The notes under the pieces were generated by a model. That model searched no databases, was not told where the DNA came from, and worked only from the letters and a program-made list of their open reading frames with translations. Made by a program: the position numbers and the translations under genes. 64,000 nucleotides of DNA from Malaciobacter mytili LMG 24559 (GTDB lineage: Bacteria > Campylobacterota > Campylobacteria > Campylobacterales > Arcobacteraceae): contig NZ_CP031219.1 of NCBI RefSeq assembly GCF_003346775.1, forward strand, positions 1,426,001 through 1,490,000. Direction: 5' to 3'. Below, piece after piece: positions 28,393 through 37,226 of this stretch (positions are counted from its first letter, which is position 1; every line of letters begins with the position of its first letter).

Positions 28393-29226
28393 TTGACAAT
28401 AAAAGCTTGTATAAAAAAATATGCAAATGAATTAAAAAATATTACTCATATACCAAATAAAGAAGTAGAAATTTTAATACTTCATCTTTTACAAAAGAAT
28501 GTTATTTGGTTACATTTAAATAGTCATTTAGAATTTGAATATGAAAAAGAGTTAGAAAAGTTAGTAAAAAAAAGAGCTACTGATTATCCTTTGGAATATC
28601 TTACTAAAAAAGCATCTTTTTATGGTGAAATTTTTGAAGTAGCTACAAATGTTTTAATACCTAGACCAGAAACAGAGCTTTTAGTTGATAAAGCTATAGA
28701 AATTTTAGAAGAAATAAAAAGTCCTAAAGTTTTAGAAATTGGTGTTGGCTCAGGAATAATTTCAGTAATGCTAGCAAAACTAATAGAAGATATATCTATA
28801 ATTGCAGTTGATATAAATGATGATGCTTTAGAACTTGCAAAAACAAATGCAATAAAACATGGGGTAGAAGATAAAATAGAGTTTATAAAAAGTGATTTAT
28901 ATGCAAATATTTCAAATGAAATAGATTTTCATATGACAATTTCAAATCCCCCTTATATTGCAAATAATTGTAAACTTCCAAAAAATGTTGAGTTTGAACC
29001 TAAAAATGCCTTATTTGGTGGAAAAGTAGGAGATGAACTTTTAAAAATGATTATAGAACAAACTTATAGTAGAAAAATCAAATATCTATTATGTGAGATG
29101 GGATATGATCAAAAAAAACCTTTAGAAGAGTTTTTTAAAACTTTTAATATTGAAGAGTATAGTTTTTATAAAGATTACTCAGATTTTGATAGAGGCTTTG
29201 TTATTAAATTTAAAAAGGAGAAATAA
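28393..29226 (+). CDS. prmC: Peptide chain release factor N5-glutamine methyltransferase
   Basis: Methylates the Gln of the GGQ motif of release factors RF1 and RF2. The 277-aa protein has a small N-terminal helical domain, the SAM-binding VLEIGVGSGIISVML (about 113-127) and the catalytic NPPY (in SNPPYIANN near 187). IPRPETELLV precedes the SAM motif as usual. The start is TTG with AAAGGA before it. It directly precedes the M3 peptidase gene, one base apart. Confidence 0.94.
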   Translation: MTIKACIKKYANELKNITHIPNKEVEILILHLLQKNVIWLHLNSHLEFEYEKELEKLVKKRATDYPLEYLTKKASFYGEIFEVATNVLIPRPETELLVDKAIEILEEIKSPKVLEIGVGSGIISVMLAKLIEDISIIAVDINDDALELAKTNAIKHGVEDKIEFIKSDLYANISNEIDFHMTISNPPYIANNCKLPKNVEFEPKNALFGGKVGDELLKMIIEQTYSRKIKYLLCEMGYDQKKPLEEFFKTFNIEEYSFYKDYSDFDRGFVIKFKKEK

Positions 29227-31197
29227 ATGTTTAAAGAGTTTAATTTAGAAAATTTTGAAAATAGTAAAAATATATTAGAAGAAAAAATTAATAAGAGTAA
29301 AGAGCAAATTGAAAGTTTATTAAAAATTGAAAATAAAACATATGAAAATTTTGTTAAACCATATCAAGAAGTAGGGGAGAGCTTAAATGATTTTCTTACT
29401 CCTATCTTTCATATTGATTCTGTAAAGAATACAAAAATAACGCAAAAAGTTTTAGAAGAGTGCCTTCCAATCATCTCACTTTATGAAACTGAGTTATCTC
29501 AAAATGTATTTATTTATAGAGCTTTAAAAGATATACATTCTAACTCTTATACATCATTAAATGATATACAATTAAAAGTGCTTGAAAATGAAATAAGAGA
29601 CTTTGAATTAAGTGGGTGTCATTTAGAAAATAATAAAAAAGAGAGATTAAAAGAATTAAATATAAAGCTAAGTGAACTATCTCAAAAGTTTTCACAAAAC
29701 CTTTTAAATGCTACAAATAGTTTTGAGATGATTATTGATGATTTTGAAGATGTAAAAGAGATACCTAAATCAGATTTAGAACTTGCAAAATTTGAAGAAG
29801 AGGGTAAAACAAAATATAAATTTACATTACAAATGCCATCTTATTTAGCATATATTACATATGGTTCAAATAGGCAAAAAAGAGAAGAAATATATAAAGC
29901 TTATACAACAAGAGCACCTGAAAATGAAGAGATAATAAATGAAATTTTAAAATTAAAAGATGAAAAAGTTAAGCTTTTAGGTTTTAATTCATATGCCCAA
30001 TACTCATTAAGTAGAAAAATGGCAAATAGTGAAGAAGAAGTAATCTCTTTTTTAGAAGAGTTGGCAAAAAAAGGTAAAAATAAAGCAAAAGAAGAGTTAA
30101 AAGAAGTAGAAGAGCTAGCTTTAAAGCTTGATGGTTTAAAAGAGTTAAAAAGCTTTGATATAAGCTATTATAGTGAAAAGTTAAAGAAAGCTAAATATGA
30201 TTTAGATGAGGAGTATTATAGGCCTTATTTTGAACAGAAATCAGTATTGGAAGGATTTTTTACTTTTTTAAAAGAGATTTTTAATATTGAGTTTAAAGAA
30301 GTTGAAGCATTAAAATGGGATGAAAAAGTAAAAGTTTACAATATCTTAGAAGAAGAAAAAACAATTGCTAGAATTTATCTTGATTTAGAAGCAAGAAAAG
30401 ATAAAAGAGGTGGAGCGTGGATGAATAACTGGCATACACATTTTACTGATTCTAAAAATATTAAACATCTTCCAACTGCATACATAGTATGTAATTTTCC
30501 TCAATCAAGTGAAACAACACCATCACTTTTAAGACATTCAGATGTGGTTACACTATTTCATGAAATGGGGCATGCATTACATCATTTATTAAGTAAAGTA
30601 GAAGAACCAAATGTAAGTGGAATAGCTGGAGTTGCATGGGATGTTGTTGAATTTCCTTCTCAATTTTTAGAATATTTTGCTTATGCTAAAGATGTATTGA
30701 AATTTTTTGCAAAACATTATGAAACTAAAGAAGTTTTAGATGATGAAGCAATTAATAGAATTATAAATGCTAAAAACTTTCAATCTTCACTTGCAATGAT
30801 AAGACAAATAGAATTTGCATTGTTTGATTTTAAACTACATCAAAAGTTATACACAAATGCACAAGAGATACAAGCATTATTAGATAGTATTAGAGCAGAG
30901 TATAGCCCAATTCTTCCACCTTCTTATAATAAATTCCAAAATGGTTTTTCTCATATTTTTGGTGGTGGCTATGCGGCTGGATATTATTCATATAAATGGG
31001 CTGAAGTATTAAGTGCGGATGCCTTTTATATGTTTATTGACTCTAACAATTTGTTTAATAAAGAGTTAGCTTTAAAATATAAACATACCATTTTAGAAAA
31101 GGGTGGTTCTCAAAATATGGATAAATTGTTTTTTAATTTTGCACAAAGAGAACCAAGTGTTGATTCTTTATTAAAAATTGATGGAATTATTAGCTAA
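29227..31197 (+). CDS. prlC: M3 family oligopeptidase (oligopeptidase A-like)
   Basis: A zinc metallopeptidase that trims short peptides in the cytoplasm. The 656-aa protein has the zinc motif in LFHEMGHALHHLL (HExGH, about residue 445), the third ligand region further on, and the C-terminal substrate loop HIFGGGYAAGYYSYKWAE. No signal peptide is present. It begins one base after the prmC stop, so it is probably co-transcribed. PrlC and Dcp are close; lengths and motifs favour the oligopeptidase A branch. Confidence 0.9.
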   Translation: MFKEFNLENFENSKNILEEKINKSKEQIESLLKIENKTYENFVKPYQEVGESLNDFLTPIFHIDSVKNTKITQKVLEECLPIISLYETELSQNVFIYRALKDIHSNSYTSLNDIQLKVLENEIRDFELSGCHLENNKKERLKELNIKLSELSQKFSQNLLNATNSFEMIIDDFEDVKEIPKSDLELAKFEEEGKTKYKFTLQMPSYLAYITYGSNRQKREEIYKAYTTRAPENEEIINEILKLKDEKVKLLGFNSYAQYSLSRKMANSEEEVISFLEELAKKGKNKAKEELKEVEELALKLDGLKELKSFDISYYSEKLKKAKYDLDEEYYRPYFEQKSVLEGFFTFLKEIFNIEFKEVEALKWDEKVKVYNILEEEKTIARIYLDLEARKDKRGGAWMNNWHTHFTDSKNIKHLPTAYIVCNFPQSSETTPSLLRHSDVVTLFHEMGHALHHLLSKVEEPNVSGIAGVAWDVVEFPSQFLEYFAYAKDVLKFFAKHYETKEVLDDEAINRIINAKNFQSSLAMIRQIEFALFDFKLHQKLYTNAQEIQALLDSIRAEYSPILPPSYNKFQNGFSHIFGGGYAAGYYSYKWAEVLSADAFYMFIDSNNLFNKELALKYKHTILEKGGSQNMDKLFFNFAQREPSVDSLLKIDGIIS

Positions 31198-31251
31198 TTT
31201 TTGTAATAATTAAGTTTTCAAATACAAAATACCAAAGAGGACTTAATAAAT

Positions 31252-31677
31252 ATGACTAATCAAGAGACTATTGCAAAGTTAAATGAAGCACTAAATACAT
31301 TAATTAAAGCATATGAGCAATTACAAAATGAGAATACAATATTAGAAGAAAAAATTGCATCATTAGAAAAAGAAAAAAATGAATTAGAAAATAAAAACAG
31401 AAATTTAGAAGATAATGTTAATGAATTAAATGATTCAACAGAAAAACAAAACAATAATATAAACTCTATGTTAAATAAAATAGAGAGTTTATTAGGTAAC
31501 AAAAAAGAAAAAAGTTCTAATGAAAGCTATAAAAAAGAAGATAAAAATGATAGCTTAGAAGAGATTTTAGAGGAAGAGCTAGAAAATAGCTCTTCTCGCT
31601 ATCCTTCACAACCAACAAGTGAAAATAAAATTGATCTAAATAGAATGGCTTCTTTATTAAATGGATTTAATAATTAA
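31252..31677 (+). CDS. Coiled-coil protein, 141 aa
   Basis: Residues 5-85 form an almost continuous coiled coil (repeats of LEEKIASLEKEKNELENKN type), followed by a charged, low-complexity tail and a short conserved-looking end, DLNRMASLLNGFNN. There is no signal peptide or membrane segment. The size and composition recall ZapB-type division proteins, but I cannot assign it. GAGGA before the ATG supports the start. The next gene follows after 8 bp. Confidence 0.8.
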   Translation: MTNQETIAKLNEALNTLIKAYEQLQNENTILEEKIASLEKEKNELENKNRNLEDNVNELNDSTEKQNNNINSMLNKIESLLGNKKEKSSNESYKKEDKNDSLEEILEEELENSSSRYPSQPTSENKIDLNRMASLLNGFNN

Positions 31678-31685
31678 AATAAAAG

Positions 31686-31955
31686 ATGACAAAACAGATA
31701 AGTAAAAATATATTATTTAATACTTTTAAAGTTGAAGATTTTACCTCATTAGAAGAAGTTATAAATAATATGCCGCCATCAGTAGTGGAATATTACTTGG
31801 ATAATTTAGATCAAATTGAAGATAACTCTTATTTAAATAAAAGAGATATAGAACACTCTTTATATTTTGGAAATTACAGTCTTTATTTAGATTATAGCGA
31901 TAATATTTATTTAGAAATTGATATAAAAGATGAAGAGACAGATAGTTTTTGGTAA
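31686..31955 (+). CDS. Hypothetical acidic protein, 89 aa
   Basis: Not recognised. A soluble, acidic, tyrosine-rich product without Cys, signal peptide or membrane segment. It is 8 bp downstream of the coiled-coil gene and is likely co-transcribed with it; the two may work together. No good ribosome site is visible before the ATG, which fits coupling to the upstream gene. Confidence 0.7.
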   Translation: MTKQISKNILFNTFKVEDFTSLEEVINNMPPSVVEYYLDNLDQIEDNSYLNKRDIEHSLYFGNYSLYLDYSDNIYLEIDIKDEETDSFW

Positions 31956-31970
31956 AACTTCTGTCTTATG

Positions 31971-32336
31971 CTAAATATCCTTTTCTAGAATATTTGATAA
32001 AATTAAAGAACTTATTCCTTTACAGATACCTAAATGTGGTAATAATTCAAATTTAATGTTAGGATAATTAACTCTTGATTGTTCTATTATATTAGGTATA
32101 TCACTTTTTACATGTTTTCCAGCTGCCAAAAAGTAGGGGAAAACTTTTATTTCTTTAGCTCCTGTTTTTATTTGTTCCTCTATTTCTTCTAAAAGAGAAG
32201 GTTTAGATAATTCTAAAAAAGCATAAGTAATATGTAATGAATTATTTTCTTTTTTTATATTTTTAACAAGTTCTATTACTTCCATATTTGAACTTTCTAA
32301 TTTACTTCCATGAGCTACAATAATTAATGTGGTCAT
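31971..32336 (-). CDS. CbiX/SirB-like sirohydrochlorin chelatase, short form
   Basis: The 121-aa protein has the chelatase opening TTLIIVAHGS, with the metal-binding His10, and FPYFLAAGKHVKSDIP (second His) near residues 83-98, typical of the single-domain CbiX-short/SirB family that inserts Co or Fe in sirohydrochlorin. Which metal it handles cannot be told. It converges with the 89-aa gene (15 bp gap) and has no cobalamin or siroheme genes next to it. Confidence 0.85.
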   Translation of the reverse strand: MTTLIIVAHGSKLESSNMEVIELVKNIKKENNSLHITYAFLELSKPSLLEEIEEQIKTGAKEIKVFPYFLAAGKHVKSDIPNIIEQSRVNYPNIKFELLPHLGICKGISSLILSNILEKDI

Positions 32337-32459
32337 TACAATCCTTTTAAATAAGTATATTCTAGTAATATTTAATGTTTTTTAATATAAGAATTTTGTT
32401 AATTTATTTTAGTTGATATACTAAAATAGGGGGTTTAAATATCCCAAATTTCTTTTATT

Positions 32460-32606
32460 TTAAATTTGATAGCAAATTGTTAATGCAAATAAGATAAGTA
32501 TACTTCCCATAAATATATTAAAATTACGTAATCTTTGATTTGTATTTAAAAAAGTGTTGCTTTTTCTCCTAAAATTTCCCAAAAGTAAAGAGATAAATAG
32601 CAAATA
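32460..32606 (-). pseudogene. C-terminal remnant of a LysE/RhtB-family exporter
   Basis: On the minus strand a 48-codon open stretch ending in TAA reads like the last part of a LysE/RhtB transporter: a hydrophobic run, the basic loop GNFRRKSN, then RLRNFNIFMGSILILFALTI and a terminal helix. A TAG (32607-32609) blocks the frame upstream and no 5' part or start is present. An intact LysE-family gene begins 50 bp away on the other strand. It is therefore probably a decayed paralogue whose 5' part was lost. The rest of the 32337-32655 gap is AT-rich with no other feature besides the promoter of the intact gene. Confidence 0.55.
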
Positions 32607-32628
32607 CTAAAATTAAAAAATAATTAAG

Positions 32629-32634
32629 TATAAT
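32629..32634 (+). promoter_or_regulatory. -10 box of the LysE-family gene
   Basis: A perfect TATAAT lies 22 bp before the ATG at 32656, so transcription would start only about 14 bases upstream of the start codon, leaving room for the AAGGA ribosome site and little else. No -35 box is obvious. Confidence 0.55.
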
Positions 32635-32655
32635 ACCTCAAAAAAAGGATTTTAT

Positions 32656-33285
32656 ATGTTAGAATTATCAAGTATATATTTATTTATTGCAACATCATTT
32701 ATATTATGTTTAGTGCCAGGGCCTGATAATATTTATGTATTAACCCAAGGGATGACTAAAAGTAAAAAAGCTGCATTTGTTACAACTCTCGGTCTTACAA
32801 GTGGTATTACTATACATACAACAGCTGCTGCTTTTGGTATTTCTGTGATTTTTCAAACCTCAGAAATTGCTTTTAACTTAGTTAAATTTGCTGGTGCTGC
32901 TTATTTATTGTATATTGCTTATCAAGCTTTTAAATATAGAAATGTACCACTTGATTTAAGTATTCAAAATTCATCAAATGAACTTAAAAAACTTTATATT
33001 AAGGGTTTTATTATGAATGTCTTGAATCCTAAAGTTTCTATCTTTTTTCTAGCATTTCTACCACAGTTTGTTACTCCCTCAAATGGAAATATTCCTATGC
33101 AAATGATTACTTTAGGTGTGATTTTTATGACTTTGACGATTATTACTTTTTCTTTGATTGGAGTGACAGGAAATATATTAAGTAAAAAACTATTAGAAAA
33201 GCCTAGTATTGTAAAATATATGAATATTTTAACTTCTTTTGTATTAGGTGGATTAGCAGTTAAACTAGCTTTATCTTCAAAGTAG
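32656..33285 (+). CDS. LysE/RhtB-family amino-acid exporter
   Basis: A 209-aa inner-membrane protein with five to six hydrophobic segments. The family start is plain: LVPGPDNIYVLTQGMTKSKKAAFVTTLGLTSG-like pattern beginning at residue 20, and the loop IKGFIMNVLNPKVSIFFLAF near 115-134. RhtB relatives export homoserine lactone, threonine or leucine-type amino acids; the substrate here is unknown. A similar but decayed gene lies just upstream on the other strand. Confidence 0.9.
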   Translation: MLELSSIYLFIATSFILCLVPGPDNIYVLTQGMTKSKKAAFVTTLGLTSGITIHTTAAAFGISVIFQTSEIAFNLVKFAGAAYLLYIAYQAFKYRNVPLDLSIQNSSNELKKLYIKGFIMNVLNPKVSIFFLAFLPQFVTPSNGNIPMQMITLGVIFMTLTIITFSLIGVTGNILSKKLLEKPSIVKYMNILTSFVLGGLAVKLALSSK

Positions 33286-33384
33286 ATTTAAAAGTATTAC
33301 TAGGGCTATAAGATATAGTCTTAGTTGTACAATTTATTGACACTAGATGTTAATTTTTAAAATTTTAGTAAAAAAAATTTTCAT

Positions 33385-34437
33385 TTAAAATATATCCATT
33401 GTACGTTTTAGTTTTTCTTTATCAAAGTGAGTATAAATTCTAGAAGTATTTATATCTGCATGTCCCAATGCTTCTTGTACTAAAATTAGATCATGATGTT
33501 TTTGATATAATAAAGTTGCAAAAGAGTGTCTTAACATATGCGCTCCATTTTTTTCTTTTCTAATACCTGCTGTTATTAATATATTTTCAACCATTCTACT
33601 TACATATGCTTGAGTTAATCTATTTCCTTTTTTATTACATACTAATAAATCATTATTACAAAGTCTAATATCAAGCCAATTTTTTAAATCATTTTCAATA
33701 ATTTTAGCTTTTATCATTACAACTCTTGGCTTATTACCTTTACCTTTTATTTGTAAAATATATACATCATCTTCTTTAAAAATATCTTTTATTTTTAAAT
33801 TTAATATCTCAGAAACCCTTACACCTGTATAGATAATAGTTTTTATAATTAATCTATTTCTATAAGAGGTATTTTCACTAAACTCAAAAGTATCAATTGC
33901 TTGTAAAAATCTATCTATTTCATCTTTATTCATATAAGCAGGTAATTTAGTACCACTTTTACCACTTAAACCTTGCCAATTTTTTAATTCAATTTTATAA
34001 AAATAAGAGTTTCCATCTTCTTTTGCATTTTGTTTATCAATATAAGAAAATAAAGATAGTAGGGCGATTCGATGATTTTTCTTAGAAGCATCAGAAAGTC
34101 CACTTGTAACAGTTGCTAAAAAATCACTTAAAACTTCTTCATCTATTTCTTTCATAGAAGCAAAACCAAGCTCAGTTAAGTAATTGTATAGCTTTAATAG
34201 GGGGTTAAAATATGTATTTATTCCAGATAAACCTATATTTCTTGCTTTTTTTACAATTGTATTAAGTTCTTCTATATCTTTAGTACCTTTATTTAAATGT
34301 TGTAATATCTTAGATAGTTCATTTTGATTTTCAACTAAACGATTTGATAAAGTAGTAAGTTTATTTCTAATAACTCTTTCAATCCAAAACTTTAAACTCT
34401 TATCAAATTCCTTATAAAAATCCAATTCATATTTCAT
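33385..34437 (-). CDS. xerH: Tyrosine recombinase XerH
   Basis: A 350-aa tyrosine recombinase with an N-terminal SAM-like core-binding domain and a C-terminal catalytic domain. The catalytic residues are all visible: Arg207 (TGVRVSE), Lys233 (KGKGNKPR), His300 and Arg303 (HMLRHSF), His326 (GHADINTS) and Tyr335 (RIYTHF). Campylobacterota use this single recombinase in place of XerC/XerD to resolve chromosome dimers with FtsK, also encoded in this window. A dif-like site lies 87 bp upstream. A mobile-element integrase is the alternative, but the neighbourhood is housekeeping. Confidence 0.92.
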   Translation of the reverse strand: MKYELDFYKEFDKSLKFWIERVIRNKLTTLSNRLVENQNELSKILQHLNKGTKDIEELNTIVKKARNIGLSGINTYFNPLLKLYNYLTELGFASMKEIDEEVLSDFLATVTSGLSDASKKNHRIALLSLFSYIDKQNAKEDGNSYFYKIELKNWQGLSGKSGTKLPAYMNKDEIDRFLQAIDTFEFSENTSYRNRLIIKTIIYTGVRVSEILNLKIKDIFKEDDVYILQIKGKGNKPRVVMIKAKIIENDLKNWLDIRLCNNDLLVCNKKGNRLTQAYVSRMVENILITAGIRKEKNGAHMLRHSFATLLYQKHHDLILVQEALGHADINTSRIYTHFDKEKLKRTMDIF

Positions 34438-34596
34438 TTAAAACCTTTTATCTATAATATTAAAATTCTAGCATAATTACTATTTATCTAAAAAGAATAC
34501 TCTAAATAGTAAAATAATATATTTTAGTATTGAAAACTATAATTTTCAAACTAATTTATGTATCCTTTAAAAGAAGCCAGATAATATATATCTTAT
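34438..34596. other. xerH-cheB intergenic region
   Basis: This 159-bp gap separates the xerH start from the cheB stop. It holds the dif-like site (34524-34554) and most of the che operon terminator (from 34573). The xerH promoter must lie in it; the stretch is too AT-rich to pick one box over another. Confidence 0.6.
34524..34554. other. Candidate dif (difH) recombination site
   Basis: Two inverted arms, TTAGTATTGAAAA (34524-34536) and TTTTCAAACTAA (34543-34554), flank a 6-bp centre, CTATAA. The inner eight bases of each arm are perfect reverse complements; outside that a one-base offset separates the AGT/ACT ends. Arms of about 11-12 bp around a 6-bp spacer are the layout of Xer/dif sites, and the site lies just upstream of xerH. 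XerH sites of other Campylobacterota share a GAAAA/TTTTC core as I recall. Assignment rests on structure and position only. Confidence 0.65.
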
Positions 34597-34604
34597 CTAT
34601 CTTC
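34573..34604 (-). terminator. Terminator hairpin of the chemotaxis operon
   Basis: On the minus strand the outer stem GAAG/CTTC and the inner stem AGATAA/TTATCT form a hairpin that covers the cheB stop codon and is followed by TTTTAAAGG. The U-run is short, so strength is uncertain. Confidence 0.5.
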
Positions 34605-35676
34605 TTCTTCCTTTTGCAAATTCTACAATATAATCTGCAATTTCATCTAAATGTATTATATCTTTTACAGCATTTGCCTCTATTGCTTTGGCAGGCATTC
34701 CAAATACAACACAACTCTCTTTATTTTGTGCAACTGTATAAGCTCCATTATCATGTAGCTCTTTCATTGCAATTGTACCATCATCACCCATTCCTGTCAT
34801 CATAACAGCCATAGCTCCGCCACCAGCACTATTATTAACAGACCTAAATAATACATCTACACTTGGTTTATGATGACTTACTTTTTTAGTATCTAATAAT
34901 CTAGTAACATATTTACCATCTCTTCTTTTTTCAATAGATAAATGCATATTACCAGGAGCTAAGTAAGCATGACCATATTCTAGTATCATGCCCTCCTTTG
35001 CCTCATGTACATGTAAATCAGAGTTTGCATTTAATCTTTGAGCAAAAGATGAAGAAAATCCATAAGGAATATGTTGTGTTATTACTATTGGAGGTAAATT
35101 AGCAGGTAATCTTCTAAATACCTTTAATAAAGACTCAACTCCACCTGTTGAAGAACCAATTGCAATTAGTTTTCCTCCTGGAAAAGTTGCAGGAAAAGAT
35201 TTTATTACTTCATCTGGATGAATTTTATATTCAATCTCTGTTGAAGCAGTTTTTGCAACTGGTTTTAAAGGTTTTGGTTTTTTTAAAGTATATCTTTTTA
35301 AAAGGAATGTTAAATTTAATAAAGTATCTTTTATTCTCTCTTGAAAGTGAGCCATTGATTCACCATTTTCAGGCTTAGGGATAAATCCCACTGCACCATC
35401 ATCAAAAATATCATTTCCTCTTACACTCTCACCTGATACTACAACAGCAGGCATAGGGTGAAGTCTCATAAGATTTCTTAGAAAAGTAACACCATCCATT
35501 TTAGGCATATTTATATCAATAGTTACTAAGTCTGGTTCATATTGTTTGATTTTTTCTCTTGCATCATAAGCATCCATTGCATCAGCAACTACCTCAAATT
35601 CCTCAATAGAATTAATCATATCTTTTAAAATTCTTCTCATAGAAGGTGAATCATCAATTACTAAAACTGTATACAT
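34597..35676 (-). CDS. cheB: Chemotaxis methylesterase/response regulator CheB
   Basis: Removes methyl groups (and deamidates) chemoreceptor glutamates when phosphorylated. The 359-aa protein has a receiver domain (1-125, VIDDSPSMRR with phospho-Asp in TIDINMPKMDG near residue 54) and a methylesterase domain with the triad Ser (GSSTGGVESL near 174), His (QHIPYGFS near 200) and Asp (MTGMGDDG near 295). The CheB of C. jejuni lacks the receiver, so this form is the classical phospho-controlled type. It is the last gene of the operon, 18 bp after cheD. Confidence 0.95.
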   Translation of the reverse strand: MYTVLVIDDSPSMRRILKDMINSIEEFEVVADAMDAYDAREKIKQYEPDLVTIDINMPKMDGVTFLRNLMRLHPMPAVVVSGESVRGNDIFDDGAVGFIPKPENGESMAHFQERIKDTLLNLTFLLKRYTLKKPKPLKPVAKTASTEIEYKIHPDEVIKSFPATFPGGKLIAIGSSTGGVESLLKVFRRLPANLPPIVITQHIPYGFSSSFAQRLNANSDLHVHEAKEGMILEYGHAYLAPGNMHLSIEKRRDGKYVTRLLDTKKVSHHKPSVDVLFRSVNNSAGGGAMAVMMTGMGDDGTIAMKELHDNGAYTVAQNKESCVVFGMPAKAIEANAVKDIIHLDEIADYIVEFAKGRRR

Positions 35677-35694
35677 ACTCTATTCTCATTTATA

Positions 35695-36378
35695 TTAAAA
35701 TAGTTCAATTTCCATTTGTGGTTCATCTTTTTTCTTATATTCTTCGTTAAATAAGTCAACACCACCAACATATTCTTTGATAACTGGCTCTTTCGTAATC
35801 TCCGTTTGAAGTGCTTTTTCTTCAGATACGATTTTAGCATCTGTCGCAGATTTTTGAGTAACTTTAATAAATGTATCAAAATCATTAGTTAAAAGAATTA
35901 GCCTACCATGCTCACCCCTAGTGTGTTCACTAATAAGTTTAAATCCTTCAGCTCTACAAAAATCCTTTGCAAATTCTACATTTCTATGCCCAATACTGTT
36001 AATTGAAGCACTATTTAATTGCATAATATCAGCACCACCGGAAATTTTCGCAGAAATATTTTCTTTTCTGCAACCTAATTTATACATCTCATTTAGCATG
36101 GCTTCAACTGAATAAAGACCATATTTCATATCTTCATTTGAGTTTTTAGTAGAGGGCAATAAGAAATGGTTCATACCTTTAATTTTCGTTTTTTTGTCAT
36201 AAAACATAATTGCAACACAAGAACCTAGTAAAGTTTTAAAAGCCACTTCGTCGTCATCTCTTCCAACAGCAAACTCTCCACCAATAATTGTGTGAGTATT
36301 AAAGCCTTTAACTTTTTGAGTAAATCTTGAATTTGAAGCTTTTTCAATACTTCCATCTTTATGACCGATTATTATCAA
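35695..36378 (-). CDS. cheD: Chemoreceptor glutamine deamidase CheD
   Basis: Deamidates receptor glutamines to glutamates and in some systems interacts with CheC/CheY. The 227-aa protein has the CheD core (about 25-160) with the catalytic Cys in LGSCVAIMFYD (near residue 52) and the His in GMNHFLLPS (near 71). ISGGADIM and IGHRNVEF are further marks. A 60-residue C-terminal extension ends in the acidic, hydrophobic MEIELF, of unknown role. It overlaps cheR by four bases. No cheC is present in the window. Confidence 0.93.
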   Translation of the reverse strand: MIIIGHKDGSIEKASNSRFTQKVKGFNTHTIIGGEFAVGRDDDEVAFKTLLGSCVAIMFYDKKTKIKGMNHFLLPSTKNSNEDMKYGLYSVEAMLNEMYKLGCRKENISAKISGGADIMQLNSASINSIGHRNVEFAKDFCRAEGFKLISEHTRGEHGRLILLTNDFDTFIKVTQKSATDAKIVSEEKALQTEITKEPVIKEYVGGVDLFNEEYKKKDEPQMEIELF

Positions 36379-37220
36379 TATATATCCTTAGTCTTTATAA
36401 AAATATTTTGCCCTGCTCTTTGCACATAATTTATTAAATCATGTGGATTTTCCGAATGTCCTAAATATAAAGTCCCACCTATTTTTAAATGTGAGAAAAG
36501 TTTTTTTAATATTTTATTTTGATCTTCTACTGAAAAGTATATCAATACGTTACGACAAAATATAACATCAAATTCATTTTTATTATATGGATAAGACGAG
36601 TCATTAAGATTCATTATCTTAAAAGTAATCATCTTTTTTAATTCATCTTTTACTTTTATAAGAATCTCTTCATTTGCAAGATTCTTTTCAACTCTTCTTT
36701 TAAAATACTTTTGAGGTTTAATCCAAGAAGGAAACTCTTTTGAAGACTTAGAAAACCTATATACCCCATTTGCTGCATATTGTAAAACATTTGTATCAAT
36801 ATCTGTGGCTATTATAGTTGCATTTAGACTTCTACCTAAGGTTTCCCTTGCTTCCATAACTGTCATAGCCATAGAATAAGGTTCTTCACCTGTAGAAGAA
36901 GCAGAACAATACATTTTAATTTGCTGTCCACTTTTTGCAAAAGTAGGTAAAATCCTATCTCTTAAATCTTCAAAATGAAAACATTCTCTAAAAAAATGTG
37001 TTTTATTAGTTGTAAAAGAGTTTATAAATTCTGTTGTATTGCTACCTTTTTCAATAGCATCTAACAAATCTTCTAAATCTCCATTAAACCTTGTATCTCT
37101 TCTTAGCTTATGTAACCTATTCGCTATCATAATATCTTTATTCTCTGCTAGAGTAATTCCAGTTAGAGAATAAAGAATTTTTTTTACTCTTTCATGTAAA
37201 TGTACTGTATTATCATTCAT
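36375..37220 (-). CDS. cheR: Chemoreceptor methyltransferase CheR
   Basis: Transfers methyl groups from S-adenosylmethionine to receptor glutamates. The 281-aa protein has the small N-terminal helical domain (about 10-80) and the SAM-binding domain, with CSASSTGEEPYSMAM (about 100-114) and FDVIFCRNVLIYF near 213-225, both diagnostic. No TPR or pentapeptide-binding extension is present. It lies 6 bp after cheA and overlaps cheD. Confidence 0.95.
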   Translation of the reverse strand: MNDNTVHLHERVKKILYSLTGITLAENKDIMIANRLHKLRRDTRFNGDLEDLLDAIEKGSNTTEFINSFTTNKTHFFRECFHFEDLRDRILPTFAKSGQQIKMYCSASSTGEEPYSMAMTVMEARETLGRSLNATIIATDIDTNVLQYAANGVYRFSKSSKEFPSWIKPQKYFKRRVEKNLANEEILIKVKDELKKMITFKIMNLNDSSYPYNKNEFDVIFCRNVLIYFSVEDQNKILKKLFSHLKIGGTLYLGHSENPHDLINYVQRAGQNIFIKTKDIY

Positions 37221-37226
37221 AGGCTT

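Noticed and set aside
33306-33325. Imperfect hairpin downstream of the LysE-family gene
   Set aside because: Stem is short, A/T rich, with mismatches and no U-run, so a terminator is not supported.
33385-34437. XerH gene as the integrase of the tRNA-fMet insert
   Set aside because: It lies 32 kb away among housekeeping genes with a dif-like site beside it, so the dimer-resolution role is the simpler reading; no repeat matching the tRNA half-gene occurs near it.
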